NCBI RefSeq assembly: GCF_036898095.1
Contig: NC_090757.1
Location: 63,390,581-63,454,580 of the forward strand
Direction: 5' to 3'
Source of the DNA: Palaemon carinicauda
Lineage: Eukaryota; Arthropoda; Malacostraca; Decapoda; Palaemonidae
DNA: 64,000 nucleotides
Shown here: positions 24,061 through 35,014 of the stretch, one piece after another
Layout: every line of letters starts with the position of its first letter
Numbering within the stretch: position 1 is the stretch's first letter
Notes under the pieces: generated by a model
Databases searched by the model: none
What the model saw: the letters and a program-made list of their open reading frames with translations, nothing else
Told to the model about the DNA's origin: nothing
Position numbers and translations under genes: made by a program

Positions 24061-24845
24061 CTAGAAACGTTGCATTTTTATGAAGAGGCAGAGGAATGTT
24101 GTTTTAGCATTGTAACTAGCAACGTTGCATGTTTTATGAAGAGGCGTTGGAATGTTATTTTAGCATTGTAACTAGCAACGTTGCATGTTTTATGAAGAGG
24201 CAGAGGAATGTTGTTTTAGCATTATTACTAGCAACGTTGCATGTTTCATGAAGAGCCAGAGGAATGTTGTTTTAGCATTATTACTAGCAATGTTGCATGT
24301 TTTATGAAGAGGCAGAAGGAATGTTGTTTTAGCATTATTACTAGCAACGTTGCATGTTTCATGAAGAGGCAGAGGAATGTTGTTTTAGCATTGTAACTAG
24401 CAACGTTGCATGTTTCATGAAGAGGCAGAGGAATGTTGTTTTAGCATTATTACTAGCAACGTTGCATGTTTCATGAAGAGGCAGAGGAATGTTGTTTTAG
24501 CATTGTAACTAGCAACGTTGCATGTTTCATGAAGAGGCAGAGGAATGTTGTTTTAGCATTATTACTAGCAACGTTGCATGTTTTATGAAGAGGCAGAGGA
24601 ATGTTGTTTTAGCATTGTAACTAGCAACGTTGCATGTTTTATGAAGAGGCAGAGGAATGTTGTTTTAGCATTGTAACTAGCAACGTTGCATGTTTCATGA
24701 AGAGGCAGAGGAATGTTGTTTTAGCATTATTACTGGCAACATTGCATGTTTTATGAAGAGCCGTCTGAATGTTGTTTTAGCATTACAACTATTAACATTG
24801 TATGTGTTATGAATAGGCGTTAGAATGTTGTTTTAGTATTTTAAC
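24061..24845. repeat. 56-bp minisatellite (satellite B), ~14 copies
   Basis: Unit core is aacgttgcatgttttatgaa, then gaggcagaggaatgttgttt and tagcattgtaactagc. Copies come in two kinds, ending gtaactagc or attactagc, in a partly alternating order. Terminal units are the most diverged. No long ORF. Confidence 0.97.
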
Positions 24846-24849
24846 TTCT

Positions 24850-25352
24850 TGAATGAGGTCAGGTATGAAAAAATATTCTCTGGTAAAGAGTGCTGCAGCT
24901 GAGTTGTTACCAAGAAGGTATTCCATACCCAGTAATGATTTTTTACCCGTAATTAAGAATTTTATTTATAATAATTGGCAACAGCATTGGGATAGTTTAC
25001 TTGAAAATAAGTTGAGAGAAATAAGCAATGTCATATCCCCTTTTGGGGTTTAACAGGATGCCCCGAAAGTACGAGAATACTCTTTGTAGTCTCCGTATTG
25101 GTCACACTCGGATGACAGGAATTTTTGCTGGCTGGCCAACATCAACCATATTGCGACGACTGTTTGGTACCATCGACAGTGAGGCATTTGTTAACCGAAT
25201 ACCCCACATATAATAGTGAGAGAAATGGATATCTATTTGAGGCTGGAAGTGAGGATGGCAGGTTCATCCTTGCCAATATTCTTGGACATGATGTGTCTTA
25301 CCATGCTAGTGGTATTTTTAGCTTCATTTCAGGTCTTCTGAAAAAAATATAA
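24850..25352 (+). pseudogene. LINE-D C-terminal remnant (RNase H-bearing I-like group)
   Basis: Translation over three frames gives AAAELLPRRYSIPSNDF, WQQHWDSLLENKLREI, CSLRIGHTRMT, then GQHQPYCDDCLVPSTVRHLL and EYPTYNSER. This order (WQ.WD...N.KL, RLRIGHT, a C-x2-C...H...C-like knuckle, TVxHLLxECP) is the C-terminal region of I/R1-type LINEs that encode RNase H. Frame changes near 25,040 and 25,120 show decay. It directly abuts the 56-bp minisatellite. Confidence 0.8.
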
Positions 25353-25845
25353 CTTTTAAAATGACATCTTTGCTTTTATGATTTTAATCGAATACTCTTT
25401 TATTTTTTATTTACAATAAACGATATCAGCGTCAATGACCTTAGATGTCAGGATGCCAGGAAACCTCAAATTGATCAATCGTAAAATAGTATGCATTACT
25501 TAAAATTCAAGGTCTTCTGTACTCTCATGCTGCTATATCCGCATATTTATAAATCATTGTATTTTCTTTAATAATCAAATATGTGTGTCGGCGCTCGTTA
25601 AACGTTTTTAAAAGTATCTGTTTTGTACATATTCAAGTTATTGTTTTCAATATTCAAATGCACGTATTTCTGTGAATAATGCGCATTTACAGAAATGATC
25701 AATTCTTAAATGCCAGTTTTGAATATCCATGCAAATTGTATGCATTATTTAAATAACTCTCCTTATTATCTAAGCACAGGTATATCTGCAATTCGGGATT
25801 TAGAGAAATACCTTCAATATTTACCTCCGCATCAGCTGCAGTTCA

Positions 25846-25846
<1 letters not shown>
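25353..25846. other. unassigned AT-rich sequence
   Basis: No coding or repeat family recognised. Very AT-rich. Confidence 0.4.
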
Positions 25847-25901
<55 letters not shown>

Positions 25902-25987
25902 GCGAAGCTACGGCCTTAGATGGAAAAGCAGGATGATATAAGCCCAAGGGCTCCAGCATGAAAAATAGCCCAGTGAAGAAAGAGAGG
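25847..25987 (-). mobile_element. LINE-A-type 3' end, short fragment
   Basis: (ATT)n at 25,847-25,901, then the complement of the conserved 3' end (aaaagcaggatgatataagc, aaaatagcccagtgaag). It stops after about 86 bp and is joined head-on to the plus-strand 5' part of the 610-bp family. Confidence 0.85.
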
Positions 25988-26412
25988 TATTGGATCCTTT
26001 GACTGGCCAGACAGTAATGCATTGGATCCCTCTTTCTGGTCACGGCTTATTTTTTCTTTGCCTATACTTACACAGAATAGTTTGGCCTATTCTTTACATA
26101 TTCTCGTCTTTCCTCATACACCTGACAACAATGAGATACTTAACACTTCTTCACCCAAGGGGTTAATTACTGTACTGCAATTTGTTCCGTGTACTTTCTT
26201 CTTGGTAAGGGTAGAAGAGACTCTTTAGCTGTGGTAAGCAGCTCTTCTAAGAGAAGGACACTCCAAAATTAAACCACTGTTCTCTAGTCTTGGGTAGTGC
26301 CATAGCCAATGTACCATGGTCTTCCACTGTCTTGGGTTGGAGTTCTCTTGCTTGAGGGTACACTCAGGCACACTATTCTATCTTTTTTTTTTCTTTCTTT
26401 TTTCTTCCGCTT
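25988..26412 (+). mobile_element. 610-bp family 5' part upstream of LINE-A
   Basis: ggatcctttgactggccaga, a stretch resembling tacacagaatagtttggcc, taagggtagaagagactc, caaaattaaaccactgttc and cttgagggtacactcaggc match the first ~420 bp of the 610-bp elements. Similarity ends inside an oligo-T (cttgttttttt). At the same oligo-T the 610-bp elements jump to a LINE-A-like 3' UTR, while this locus continues into the LINE-A 5' region. It may therefore be the LINE-A 5' UTR rather than a separate insertion. Confidence 0.75.
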
Positions 26413-26712
26413 GTTTTTTTGAAATGGTGTGTTGGGCAGGCTTAATAGAAGGGCCATGGATGCCTGGTGGTTAACAGGAGGTTGTCTTTTCCTTTTTCTG
26501 ATTATTTTTCTTCTCAAAACCATCCTTACTGTCCTCCCTTCAGTTGAAGTGGCTATCCTGGAGGGTATTTAGCCTTGCATGGTGTATCGGCTCCTCCATG
26601 TTGACCAGTTTTTCCGACTTGTTACTATAGTCTATGGGTATCATCAATCACTTTGTTTATAATTCTGTACGTATTGTTTTTGTTATAATTCTTGTTAATC
26701 TAGTTTTTAAGT

Positions 26713-29580
26713 ATGATGTCTTTTTGGTTTCTATTGATTCTTATGCTGTGTGGAGACATTGAGCGAAATCCGGGACCAGTACGTCCTAGATTTCGTCAAT
26801 GTCGTCTTCTGTATTGCAATATTCGTGGTCTTCATGCAAATATCCAAGACCTTACAGTTGCGTCCAGACAGTATGATATTCTTTTGTGCTCAGAAACTTT
26901 GGTTTCTAATATGAGGCACCCATCTGAGCTCCTTATAACTGGTTTTAAGAAGCCAATAATGTTGAAACGTGATGCCATCCCTAGGGCCAGGGGAATGGCG
27001 GTGTATATTAGGACCGAGTACCCTGCTTCTCATAAGTCCTGCTATCAATGTGGATGTCATGAGATTCAGGTAATAAAAGTTTGTGGCAGGCATAACAACT
27101 TTTATTTGTGTTCGATCTACCGGAATCCAGACATAGATGATTCTATCTTCGATTGTCTTCTTACCATTATGGCTAAGATACAAGAAGATGATAGAAAGGC
27201 TTCTTTTGTCTTTGTTGGTGATTTTTATGCTCACCATAGGGAGTGGTTAAGTTCTATCTCTCCTACCGATCGCCATGGCTTAAGAGCTTTAGACTTTGCC
27301 TCTGAATCAGGCTGTGAGCAAATCATAAATGAAGCTACTCACAGGTCTGGTAATTGCTTGGACCTCGTATACACTGACTCCCCTGGCGTTATAACTAGTA
27401 AGGTTGGTTCTCCAATCGGGACATCTGATCATGCCTTGATTTCATTATTAGTGAAGACTGAGCAGCCTGTCCCTGATATATCATATTCTTGTAAAATTTA
27501 TATGAAATCCCAAGCAGACTGGAATGGGATTTTACATGATCTTTTGTGCTTGAATTGGTCACAATTATATAATAGTGTAGATCCTGTTGTCCCTTTGAAT
27601 GAGAATCTAGTCAACATAATTGATAGGCGTATCCCTTCTCGTGTGCTAAGGTACCGAGTGAAGGACAAACCGTGGTTCAATGATGATTGTAGACGTGCTT
27701 ATTTGGATAAACAGGAGGCCTATCATCTTTGGAAGGGTAACAGATCAGATTTGACCTGGAACAACTATACTCAGCTTCGAGCTTTTGCTCAGAGAGTTTA
27801 TGCCTCAACTGAAAAGAAGTACAATTTAACCATAAAAGAAACACTTTCTGGTACAACTCAGGAACATAAATGGTGGCCTACCCTTAAATCTGCACTCTTT
27901 GGTGTAGATGCAACAGTTCCTCCTTTACTTAAACCAGATGGCTCAGTCACTCACTGTCCAAAGGAAAAGGCAACCCTTTTGGCTGATGTTTTTGACAGTA
28001 AACAGAGTAATGAAAAACTTGAACTTCCTCATTCCTGTTTTCCTGAGGCTAAATTAACTAGTTTAGCTTTTCGATCTCGTGAGATTAAAGCTCTGTTGGT
28101 GGACCTTGATGCTTATGGAGGTGTAGACCCAAATGGTATTTTTCCTTTGTTTTTTTATAAAGACAGCAGATTTCTTAGCTCCAAAGTTATCTGTTATTTT
28201 GCGCAAGTTAGCAAGAAGAGGAGCTTTTAGCACTAGTTGGAGAATTGGTAATGTTACTCCTCTATGTAAATGTGTTTGTGGTAGCTCAAGTCCCACTGAT
28301 TACCGCCCAATTTCCATAATTCCCTATTATCTAAAGTTTTTGAACGTCTACTGGCAAAACGTCTTGATAGGTTTGATGAAGGTAATCATATATTCTCTAG
28401 TTTGCAATTTGGTTTTCGTAAAGGCCTTGGAGCATGTGATGCCCTTCTTACAATCTTCAATGCTGTACAGAAATCCCTTGATAGTGGTCGGGAAGTTCGT
28501 ATGATTGGCCTTGATTTTAGTGCTGCCTTTGACCGTGTTAATCATGAGGCACTTGTTTTCAAACTGAAACAGTTGGGAGTGGGTGGGTCGTTTCTTAGCA
28601 TTATTATTGATTTTTTAAGTAATAGATCTCAAAGAGTTGTTGTTGATGGGCACCATAGTAATTATAGGAATGTGATATCCGGTGTTCCACAGGGTAGTGT
28701 TCTTGGCCCATTACTTTTCATACTATATACACATGACATGTGGTTTGGCCTTGAAAACAAGCTTGTTGCATATGCAGATGATGCTACTCTCTTTGCATCA
28801 ATTCCATCCCCTGAATGTAGATCTAGGGTTGGTGAATCCCTTAATAGAGATTTAGCTAGAATTAGTGCATGGTGCAAATTATGGGGTATGAAGTTGAATC
28901 CTAACAAAACTCAAAGTATGATTGTAAGTAGGTCAAGGACGGTGGCTCCTCAACATGCGGATCTCAGTATTGATAATGTTTCTTTAAATATGTATGACTC
29001 TTTCAAAATTTTAGGTGTGATTCTCGACAGTAAATTTACTTTTGAGAAACATATAAGGTCTGTGTCTTCTTCAATTGCACAAGAAATAGGCTTATTGAGA
29101 AAGTCTTTCAAGATTTTCGGTGATCAATCTATTCTGAAGAAGTGTTTTAATCCTTTCATTCTACCTTGTTTTAAGTTTTGTTCTCCTGTCTGGTCTTCAG
29201 CTGCTGATTCTCATCTTAATTTGTTGGACAGAAACTTACGGTCTATTAAATTTCTTATTCCTGATCTAGATATTAATCTCTGGCACCGTCGTTCAATTAG
29301 TTCATTATGCATATTGCATAAGATTTTTCATAACTCTGACCATCCTTTACATTCAGATCTCCCTGGACAATTCTATCCTGTTCATAATACTAGGCAGGCA
29401 GTTAATTCTAATAGCCAGGCCTTCTCCATCACGAGGCTCAATACTACGCAGTACTCTAGAAGTTTTATTCCAGCTGTTACCAAGTTGTGGAATGATCTTC
29501 CTAATCGGGTGGTTGAATCAGTAGAACTTCAAAAGTTCAAAGTTGGAGCAAATGCTTTTTTGTTGACCAGGCAGACATGA
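26713..29580 (+). pseudogene. LINE-A ORF: 2A-like leader, APE endonuclease, reverse transcriptase
   Basis: The ATG is bounded by an in-frame stop 12 bases upstream. Residues 1-13 are hydrophobic (MMSFWFLLILMLC), followed by GDIERNPGP (14-22), the 2A ribosome-skipping consensus D-[VI]-E-x-N-P-G-P. The APE endonuclease follows: N36 (YCNIRGL), E61 (CSETL), GDFY at 169-172 and TSDH at 238-240. The GDFN asparagine expected in APE enzymes is tyrosine here (codon 27,226-27,228), so nuclease activity is doubtful. The reverse transcriptase has LDFSAAFDRVNH, GVPQGSVLGPLLF and YADD (28,771-28,782), then a CR1-like C-terminal region. The reading frame shifts by one base at a T7 run near 28,150 and shifts back near 28,325, so as read the RT is split. 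These could be true mutations or sequencing errors. Confidence 0.9.
26752..26778 (+). promoter_or_regulatory. 2A-like ribosome-skipping motif
   Basis: Codes for GDIERNPGP in frame with the LINE-A ORF, residues 14-22. In known 2A peptides the ribosome releases the chain between the final G and P. That would free a 21-residue hydrophobic leader and start the replicase at proline. Function is inferred from the motif. Confidence 0.8.
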
Positions 29581-29825
29581 GTCTTTTTATAATTTATTTA
29601 TGACATATTTGTTTTTGATGTTGTTAATAGTTTATATATGACATGTCTGTTTTGACATTGTTACTTATTTTAGAATGATTTATTGTTAATCTGTTCTCTT
29701 CATTTATTTATTTCCTTATTTCCTTTCCTCACTGTGCTATTTTTCCCTGTTGGAGCCCCTGGGCTTATAGCATCTTGCTTTTCCAACTAGGGTTGTAGCT
29801 TGGATAGTAATAATAATAATAATAA

Positions 29826-29925
29826 GAAGTAATGAACAATTAAAATAAAATATTTCAAGAAGAATAACAACATTAAATTAGATCTTTCATATATAAACTA
29901 TAACAACTTCCTCTATTCAAATTAA
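29826..29925 (-). mobile_element. LINE-A 3' UTR fragment, inverted
   Basis: gaagtaatgaacaattaaaa, atatttcaagaagaataaca and gatctttcatatataaacta are the complement of the LINE-A 3' UTR as seen at 21,600-21,730. It is joined to the (TAA)n tail of the long copy and lacks the terminal 100 bp. Confidence 0.75.
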
Positions 29926-29979
29926 TATGTTCAAAATTCATATGCAGTTGTGTCTGTAAATATGTAATAATAGAATAGT

Positions 29980-30142
29980 TGGTAGCCTATTGGAAACGTC
30001 CCTGCCTAGCGATCTCCCCGTCTGGGGTTCTAGTCCCGCTCAAGTTTGGTAGTTTCTTTTAGAGTCTACAACCTCACCATCCATGTGGGCTAAGGATTGG
30101 GGGTTTTGGGGAACCTCTAAGTCTACCCGCTGTGTCATCAGG
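29980..30142 (+). mobile_element. tRNA-derived SINE (SINE-2), truncated
   Basis: A box TAGCCTATTGG at 29,983-29,993 and B box GGTTCTAGTCC at 30,026-30,036 are spaced as in a tRNA gene. The body (cccgctcaag, agtttctt, gtctacaacctcaccatcc, gtctaccc) is shared with copies at 38,437 and 63,538. The 3' part is cut off at about 30,142. Confidence 0.8.
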
Positions 30143-30380
30143 AAAAGTGCAACTTAAGAAATTATAAAATATAATAAACTGAGGAGCAAGACTGATAAAA
30201 GGTGTCCCATCCTCGAGAGAGGATCACTGCTACACCAATTGAGTTACACTGGGTGCTTATTAAAGCAATAGTTTATAATATGTACTGTAACCCATCAAGT
30301 TATCAGAATCGGACGTCCAAAATATCTAAGAGAATTGCTACATATTGTGTAGCCAACAAATCGTGTTGACACGAGAATAC

Positions 30381-30449
<69 letters not shown>

Positions 30450-31046
30450 TAGCCAAGCCACAACCCTAGTTGGAAAAGTAAGATGCTATAAGCCCAAGGA
30501 CTCCAATAGGGAAAAATAGCCCAGCGAGGAAAGGAAATAAGGAAAGAATAAATGATGAGAGCAAATTAACAAAAAACATTCTAAAAACAGTAACAACGTC
30601 AAAACAGATATATCATATATAAACTATAAAAAGACTTATGTCAGCCTGTTCAACATAGAGACATTTGCTGCAACTTTGAACTTTTGAAGTTCTACTGATT
30701 CAACTAAATAGTTACAGATAGTTTCAAACTATTAGAATCTAGATACGTCTACTGTAGGCTCTAGAGCCTTTAAATATGCGACCCCGAGACTAAACAATAA
30801 GCTTCCACTAGACATTCGAAAGACTGAAGATATTAAAGCTTTCAAGAGGATACTGAAGACTTTATTGTTCTCTAAGTGCTTCGGTAATGTGGATTCGACA
30901 ATAAACGAACAATATGCTCTGTGAATGTTGAATGCCTTGGAATAAACATGATGAGGTGACTGTGAAAGTCCTGTAGAGAGTAGGACTCCATTGCTATATA
31001 GGACCTGATAAGCAGCCTTTAAAGTAAAGTAAATTAAAGTAACAGT
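30143..31046 (+). pseudogene. LINE-E C-terminal remnant, split by a nested insertion
   Basis: Related to the intact stretch at 58,520-58,993. It shares the sequence for KVQLKKL, GARLIKGVP and WxLIKAI, then after the insertion FKLLESRY-like, SRAFKYATPRLNNKLP and IKAFKRxLKTLLF. The tail is a short (AAAGT)n run near 31,020-31,046. Stops occur throughout. Residues 30,381-30,716 are a later LINE-A insertion. Confidence 0.8.
30381..30716 (-). mobile_element. LINE-A 3' fragment nested in LINE-E
   Basis: (ATT)n at 30,381-30,447, then the complement of the LINE-A 3' end, ending at gttctactgattcaac within the last coding codons. Removing it rejoins LINE-E sequence (cacgagaata with gttacagat), as found uninterrupted near 58,750. 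An AATA at both edges is a possible target duplication. Confidence 0.92.
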
Positions 31047-31142
31047 ACAGGATGGTTTTAAGAGAACAAATTTTCATTAACGAATCACTGACCTCAGTGT
31101 TGACATTTTCCTTGTAACATAACTTTGTTATTAGATGCTTTG

Positions 31143-31500
31143 TTGTTTCATAGGCTCAACACTAAACAGTATTCTAAATGTTTCAATCCACCTGTGACCA
31201 GATTGTGGAATGGTCTGTCTAATCGGGGACTTGAACCTGTGGAACTTCAGAAATTCCAACTTGTAGCAATATTTTTATGTTGAACAGGCTGACATAAGCC
31301 TCTCTATAGTTTATATACGAAAGATCTATCTTATTGTTGTTACTATTCTTAAGATCTTGTTGTGTTTATTGTTCCTAACTTCTCTTGTAGTTTATTTCTT
31401 TATTTCCCTTCCTCACTGGGCTATTTTTCCCTGTTGGAGCCCTTGGGCTTATACATTTTACTTTTCCAATTAGGGTTGTAGCTCAGCTAAAGATAATAAT
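31143..31500 (+). mobile_element. LINE-A 3' fragment
   Basis: Matches the C-terminal codons (aggctcaacactaaacagta, accagattgtggaatggtc), stop, 3' UTR and terminal block (gggctatttttccctgttgg). The tail grades into the compound microsatellite that follows. Confidence 0.9.
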
Positions 31501-31512
31501 GATATTAATGAA

Positions 31513-31514
31513 AA

Positions 31515-31610
<96 letters not shown>

Positions 31611-31620
31611 TAATAATAAA
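31513..31620. repeat. (ACT)n(AAT)n compound microsatellite
   Basis: About 16 ACT units followed by about 18 AAT units, at the tail position of a LINE-A fragment. Confidence 0.97.
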
Positions 31621-32125
31621 GTTGTTTTTCCTTGCTCACCCCATTGAACTTCACAATAGTTTTCGAGAGGATTTTCAAGGCTTATCTCAGTAGGTTGTCA
31701 TGCTTAGATTTCAGAAACCTTTTTTGGTTTAGTCTTTATCTCGGTAATTTTATATTGCTTATCTAACCTTATCTAACTTCTGTCTCTGTTAGAGGTAATC
31801 TGTCCTGATTTTAAGTCTTTAGAACGATATCTTATTATTGGTGGTTTGATTAGCCCTCTCCGCTTATCGTAATGACTGATGTGATAACTCCTATCATAAG
31901 CCCTTTATAGCTGTTATTTACTTTCATCTCATTCATATTTCTTCAACTTTTATTTTGTTAAACAAATATTAATTTCTTAGTTTTGTTGATTGTTTGAGAC
32001 GTAATTTTCGACAAAAACTGCTTTTATGTTTTACCAAGCCTAATACTGTTGATTTCATCAACTATGGCTTTGAAGGTGGCAACCGTGACTGCCTGTCCTA
32101 AATGTAATGAAATTATTCTCTGTAG
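31621..32125. other. unassigned sequence
   Basis: T-rich sequence with no coding or repeat family recognised. Confidence 0.4.
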
Positions 32126-32133
32126 TTACACAA

Positions 32134-32134
32134 G

Positions 32135-32211
<77 letters not shown>

Positions 32212-32231
32212 CATACATATATATATACACA

Positions 32232-32274
<43 letters not shown>

Positions 32275-32338
32275 CATTATATATATACAGTATATACAGT
32301 ATACAGTATACAGTATATATATATATATATATATATAT
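32134..32338. repeat. (TA)n array with CAGTATA interruptions
   Basis: Long TA array interrupted by ACA and by several cagtata blocks near 32,288-32,315. Confidence 0.97.
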
Positions 32339-32988
32339 CTTGCAGATTTCGTTAAACGAAAGATGACTGTGTAGTTTAAATAGTTTAATTTTCATCCTCT
32401 CCAGGTTCCTGTAGGTACTCTTGCGTTCGGGGCTCTAAGTTCTCAAGAAAATAATAGAAAAGCATTTTAGAATTATTTCTTTTGTTTTCTATGCATTATA
32501 ACGAGTATTCGACTGTACTCCGTCCATAATCATGCTAAACTAAAACCTTTAAAAATATTCCGTCGAAGTGTTACTATACATTTGTATGAATAATAATAGC
32601 AATATTCTCAAGTGTTACAATTGTCAAAATAAAATACCATTAACGTGAACAAGCGAAAGGTTGTTATCTTGAGTCGAAAATTGAAAGTAAAATTGCCTAT
32701 CCAAGCAAGTTGGTATTTTACAAAACACAAGAAATTTTGTAATCTTACATGAAATCTAGATATCATTGCATGCTGATACATAACTTCTGGAATTTACAGA
32801 TATATATGTTCATTATTAAAATTAATTATTCAGTATATATATATAAAATCAGTAATAAATAATTAATGAAATACATCTTAGTCAGTAATACAGTTATATA
32901 AAAAGTGCACAAAAGTCAGTGTTTAAAGATTTTTAGAAGCCCACCACAACCTCCTTCTTGAGAATTCAAAGTAGGTTTCATATCCTTA
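32339..32988. other. unassigned AT-rich sequence
   Basis: No coding or repeat family recognised. Confidence 0.4.
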
Positions 32989-33589
32989 ATACCACTAGAG
33001 AGTTATGACATCTTTTGACTAGCCAGACAGTACTACCTTAGATCCTTCTCCCTGGTTACGGTTCATTTTCCCTTTGCTTACACATACACCGAATATTCTG
33101 GCCTATTCTTTACATATTCTCCTCTCCCCTCATACACCTGACAACACTGAGATTAGCAAACAATTCTTCTTCACCCAAGGGGTTACTGTACTGTAATTGT
33201 TCAGTGGCCACTTTCCTCTTGCTAAGGGTAGAAGAGACTCTTTAGCTATGGTAAGCAGCTCTTCTAGGAGAAGGACACTCCAAAATTAAACCATTGTTCT
33301 CTATTCTTGGGTAGTGCCATAGCCTCTGTACCATGGTCTTCCACTGTCTTGGGTTAATGTTCTCTTGCTTGAGGGTACACTCGGGCATACTATTCTATCT
33401 TATTTCTCTTCCTCTTGTTTTGTTAAAGCTTATATAGTTTATATAGGAGATATTTATTTGAATGATGTTACTCTTCTTAAAATATTTTATTTTTCCCTTT
33501 TTTCCTATCCTCACTGGGCTATTTTCCCAGTTAGAGCCCTTGGGCTTATAGCATCCTGCTTTTCCATCTAGGGTTGTAGTTTAGCAAGT

Positions 33590-33629
<40 letters not shown>
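32989..33629 (+). mobile_element. 610-bp element, nearly complete
   Basis: Starts at taccactagagagttatgac, just inside the family's 5' end. It runs through gactagccagacagtacta, cacccaaggggttactgta, the gtagtgccatagcctctgt region and gggtacactcgggcatacta. It then enters the LINE-A-like 3' UTR (ctcactgggctattttccc, tagcatcctgcttttccatc) and a (TAA)n tail at 33,590-33,629. Confidence 0.92.
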
Positions 33630-33633
<4 letters not shown>

Positions 33634-33695
33634 GCTTCAGTCATTCTAAGATACCCCACTGAATGACTAGTACATAAATCTTTTACCTGTTCCGT

Positions 33696-33698
<3 letters not shown>

Positions 33699-33748
<50 letters not shown>
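33699..33748. repeat. poly-T tract of 50 bases
   Basis: An uninterrupted T50 run. Confidence 0.97.
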
Positions 33749-33749
<1 letters not shown>

Positions 33750-33962
33750 TCGGCCTAGCTTCACCATGTAAATCTACGATATGATTTCCAATTGACCCAG
33801 TCTGTGTGTGCATTCGGAATCTCTCTCCGATAGTACATGTGGTGTATGCAATATATTTAGAGGAGTTACATCCTTCCGGGTTACACGATTAGGAGTACAC
33901 AACATGATGGCTATCAGAAACATCCCCTAGGTCTGTTGACAGTTTCATTTTTGATAAACAAA
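33749..33962. other. unassigned sequence
   Basis: Nothing recognised. Confidence 0.35.
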
Positions 33963-34265
33963 TTTTTCATCATCAGCCGTTGCTAGTCTACTGCAGGACA
34001 AAGCCCTCAGGCATGTACTTCCACTCCCGTCTGTTTATGGTCTTTCTATCCCAGTCTATACCTGCAGATTTTCTTAGCTCGTCAATCCATGACTCATTTC
34101 GTTATTCCTAATGTCCATCTATTGTCTCTCATCATATGTCCTGCTATGTCCATTTTTATGTCTTACAAGTTGTTAGAATATCCTCTACTTTAGTTTAATC
34201 TAGCATTTATGTTGTTCTTTTTCTGTCTCTTAGGGTTATTAACATCGTTATTCTTTTTTTAGCTC
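33963..34265 (-). mobile_element. LINE-F 3' remnant
   Basis: catcatcagccgttgctagt, ctgcaggacaaagccctcag and gtctgtttatggtctttct are, on the minus strand, the terminal region of a LINE type widespread in arthropods that ends in ATGATG. No intact coding sequence remains. Confidence 0.65.
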
Positions 34266-34299
34266 TTTGAGTTGCAACTAGCTTATGTTATAAGCCGCC

Positions 34300-34526
<227 letters not shown>

Positions 34527-34639
34527 ATTAAAGCCCACAGCTGGTGAACAAAATTTCTCAAGTTTTTTGTGTATTTTATATATACTTTTTCAGCATTACA
34601 AAAATTACAACTTAGCACCGTATATATACAATTACAGTA

Positions 34640-34661
34640 CACACACACATATATATGTATA

Positions 34662-34700
<39 letters not shown>
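34640..34700. repeat. (AC)n(TA)n microsatellite
   Basis: Short AC run followed by TA/TG mixed array. Confidence 0.9.
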
Positions 34701-34702
<2 letters not shown>

Positions 34703-34875
34703 TTCCAACTGGTATCAGGTGTGTTTGTATTGCGTGGGAGTGTCACATATGACTGTGACCCTCCCAAACTTTACGTGCAGAAGTAAGTACAAACAAGTAA
34801 AAGTAATCAAGTGAAGGACATTCCGAGAAATGTTTACAAAAAAATTGATTACACAATCTAGACGCATTAAATATA

Positions 34876-34878
<3 letters not shown>

Positions 34879-34937
<59 letters not shown>

Positions 34938-34981
34938 TGTGTATATATATGTATATACATGTGTATATATATGTATATATA

Positions 34982-35013
<32 letters not shown>
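34879..35013. repeat. (AC)n(TA)n compound microsatellite
   Basis: About 14 AC units, then TA with gtgtatatatatg interruptions. Confidence 0.95.

Positions 35014-35014
<1 letters not shown>

Larger units (their letters stand above)
26413..29825 (+). mobile_element. LINE-A, longest copy (CR1/Jockey-like)
   Basis: Contains a leader, one long ORF region with APE endonuclease and reverse transcriptase, a 3' UTR and a (TAA)n tail at 29,806-29,825. No separate ORF1 and no RNase H is seen. A short microsatellite tail and the APE-RT layout fit the CR1/Jockey group of non-LTR retrotransposons. The 5' limit is uncertain and may extend to 25,988. Many shorter 3' fragments elsewhere in the window are the same family. 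Confidence 0.85.
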
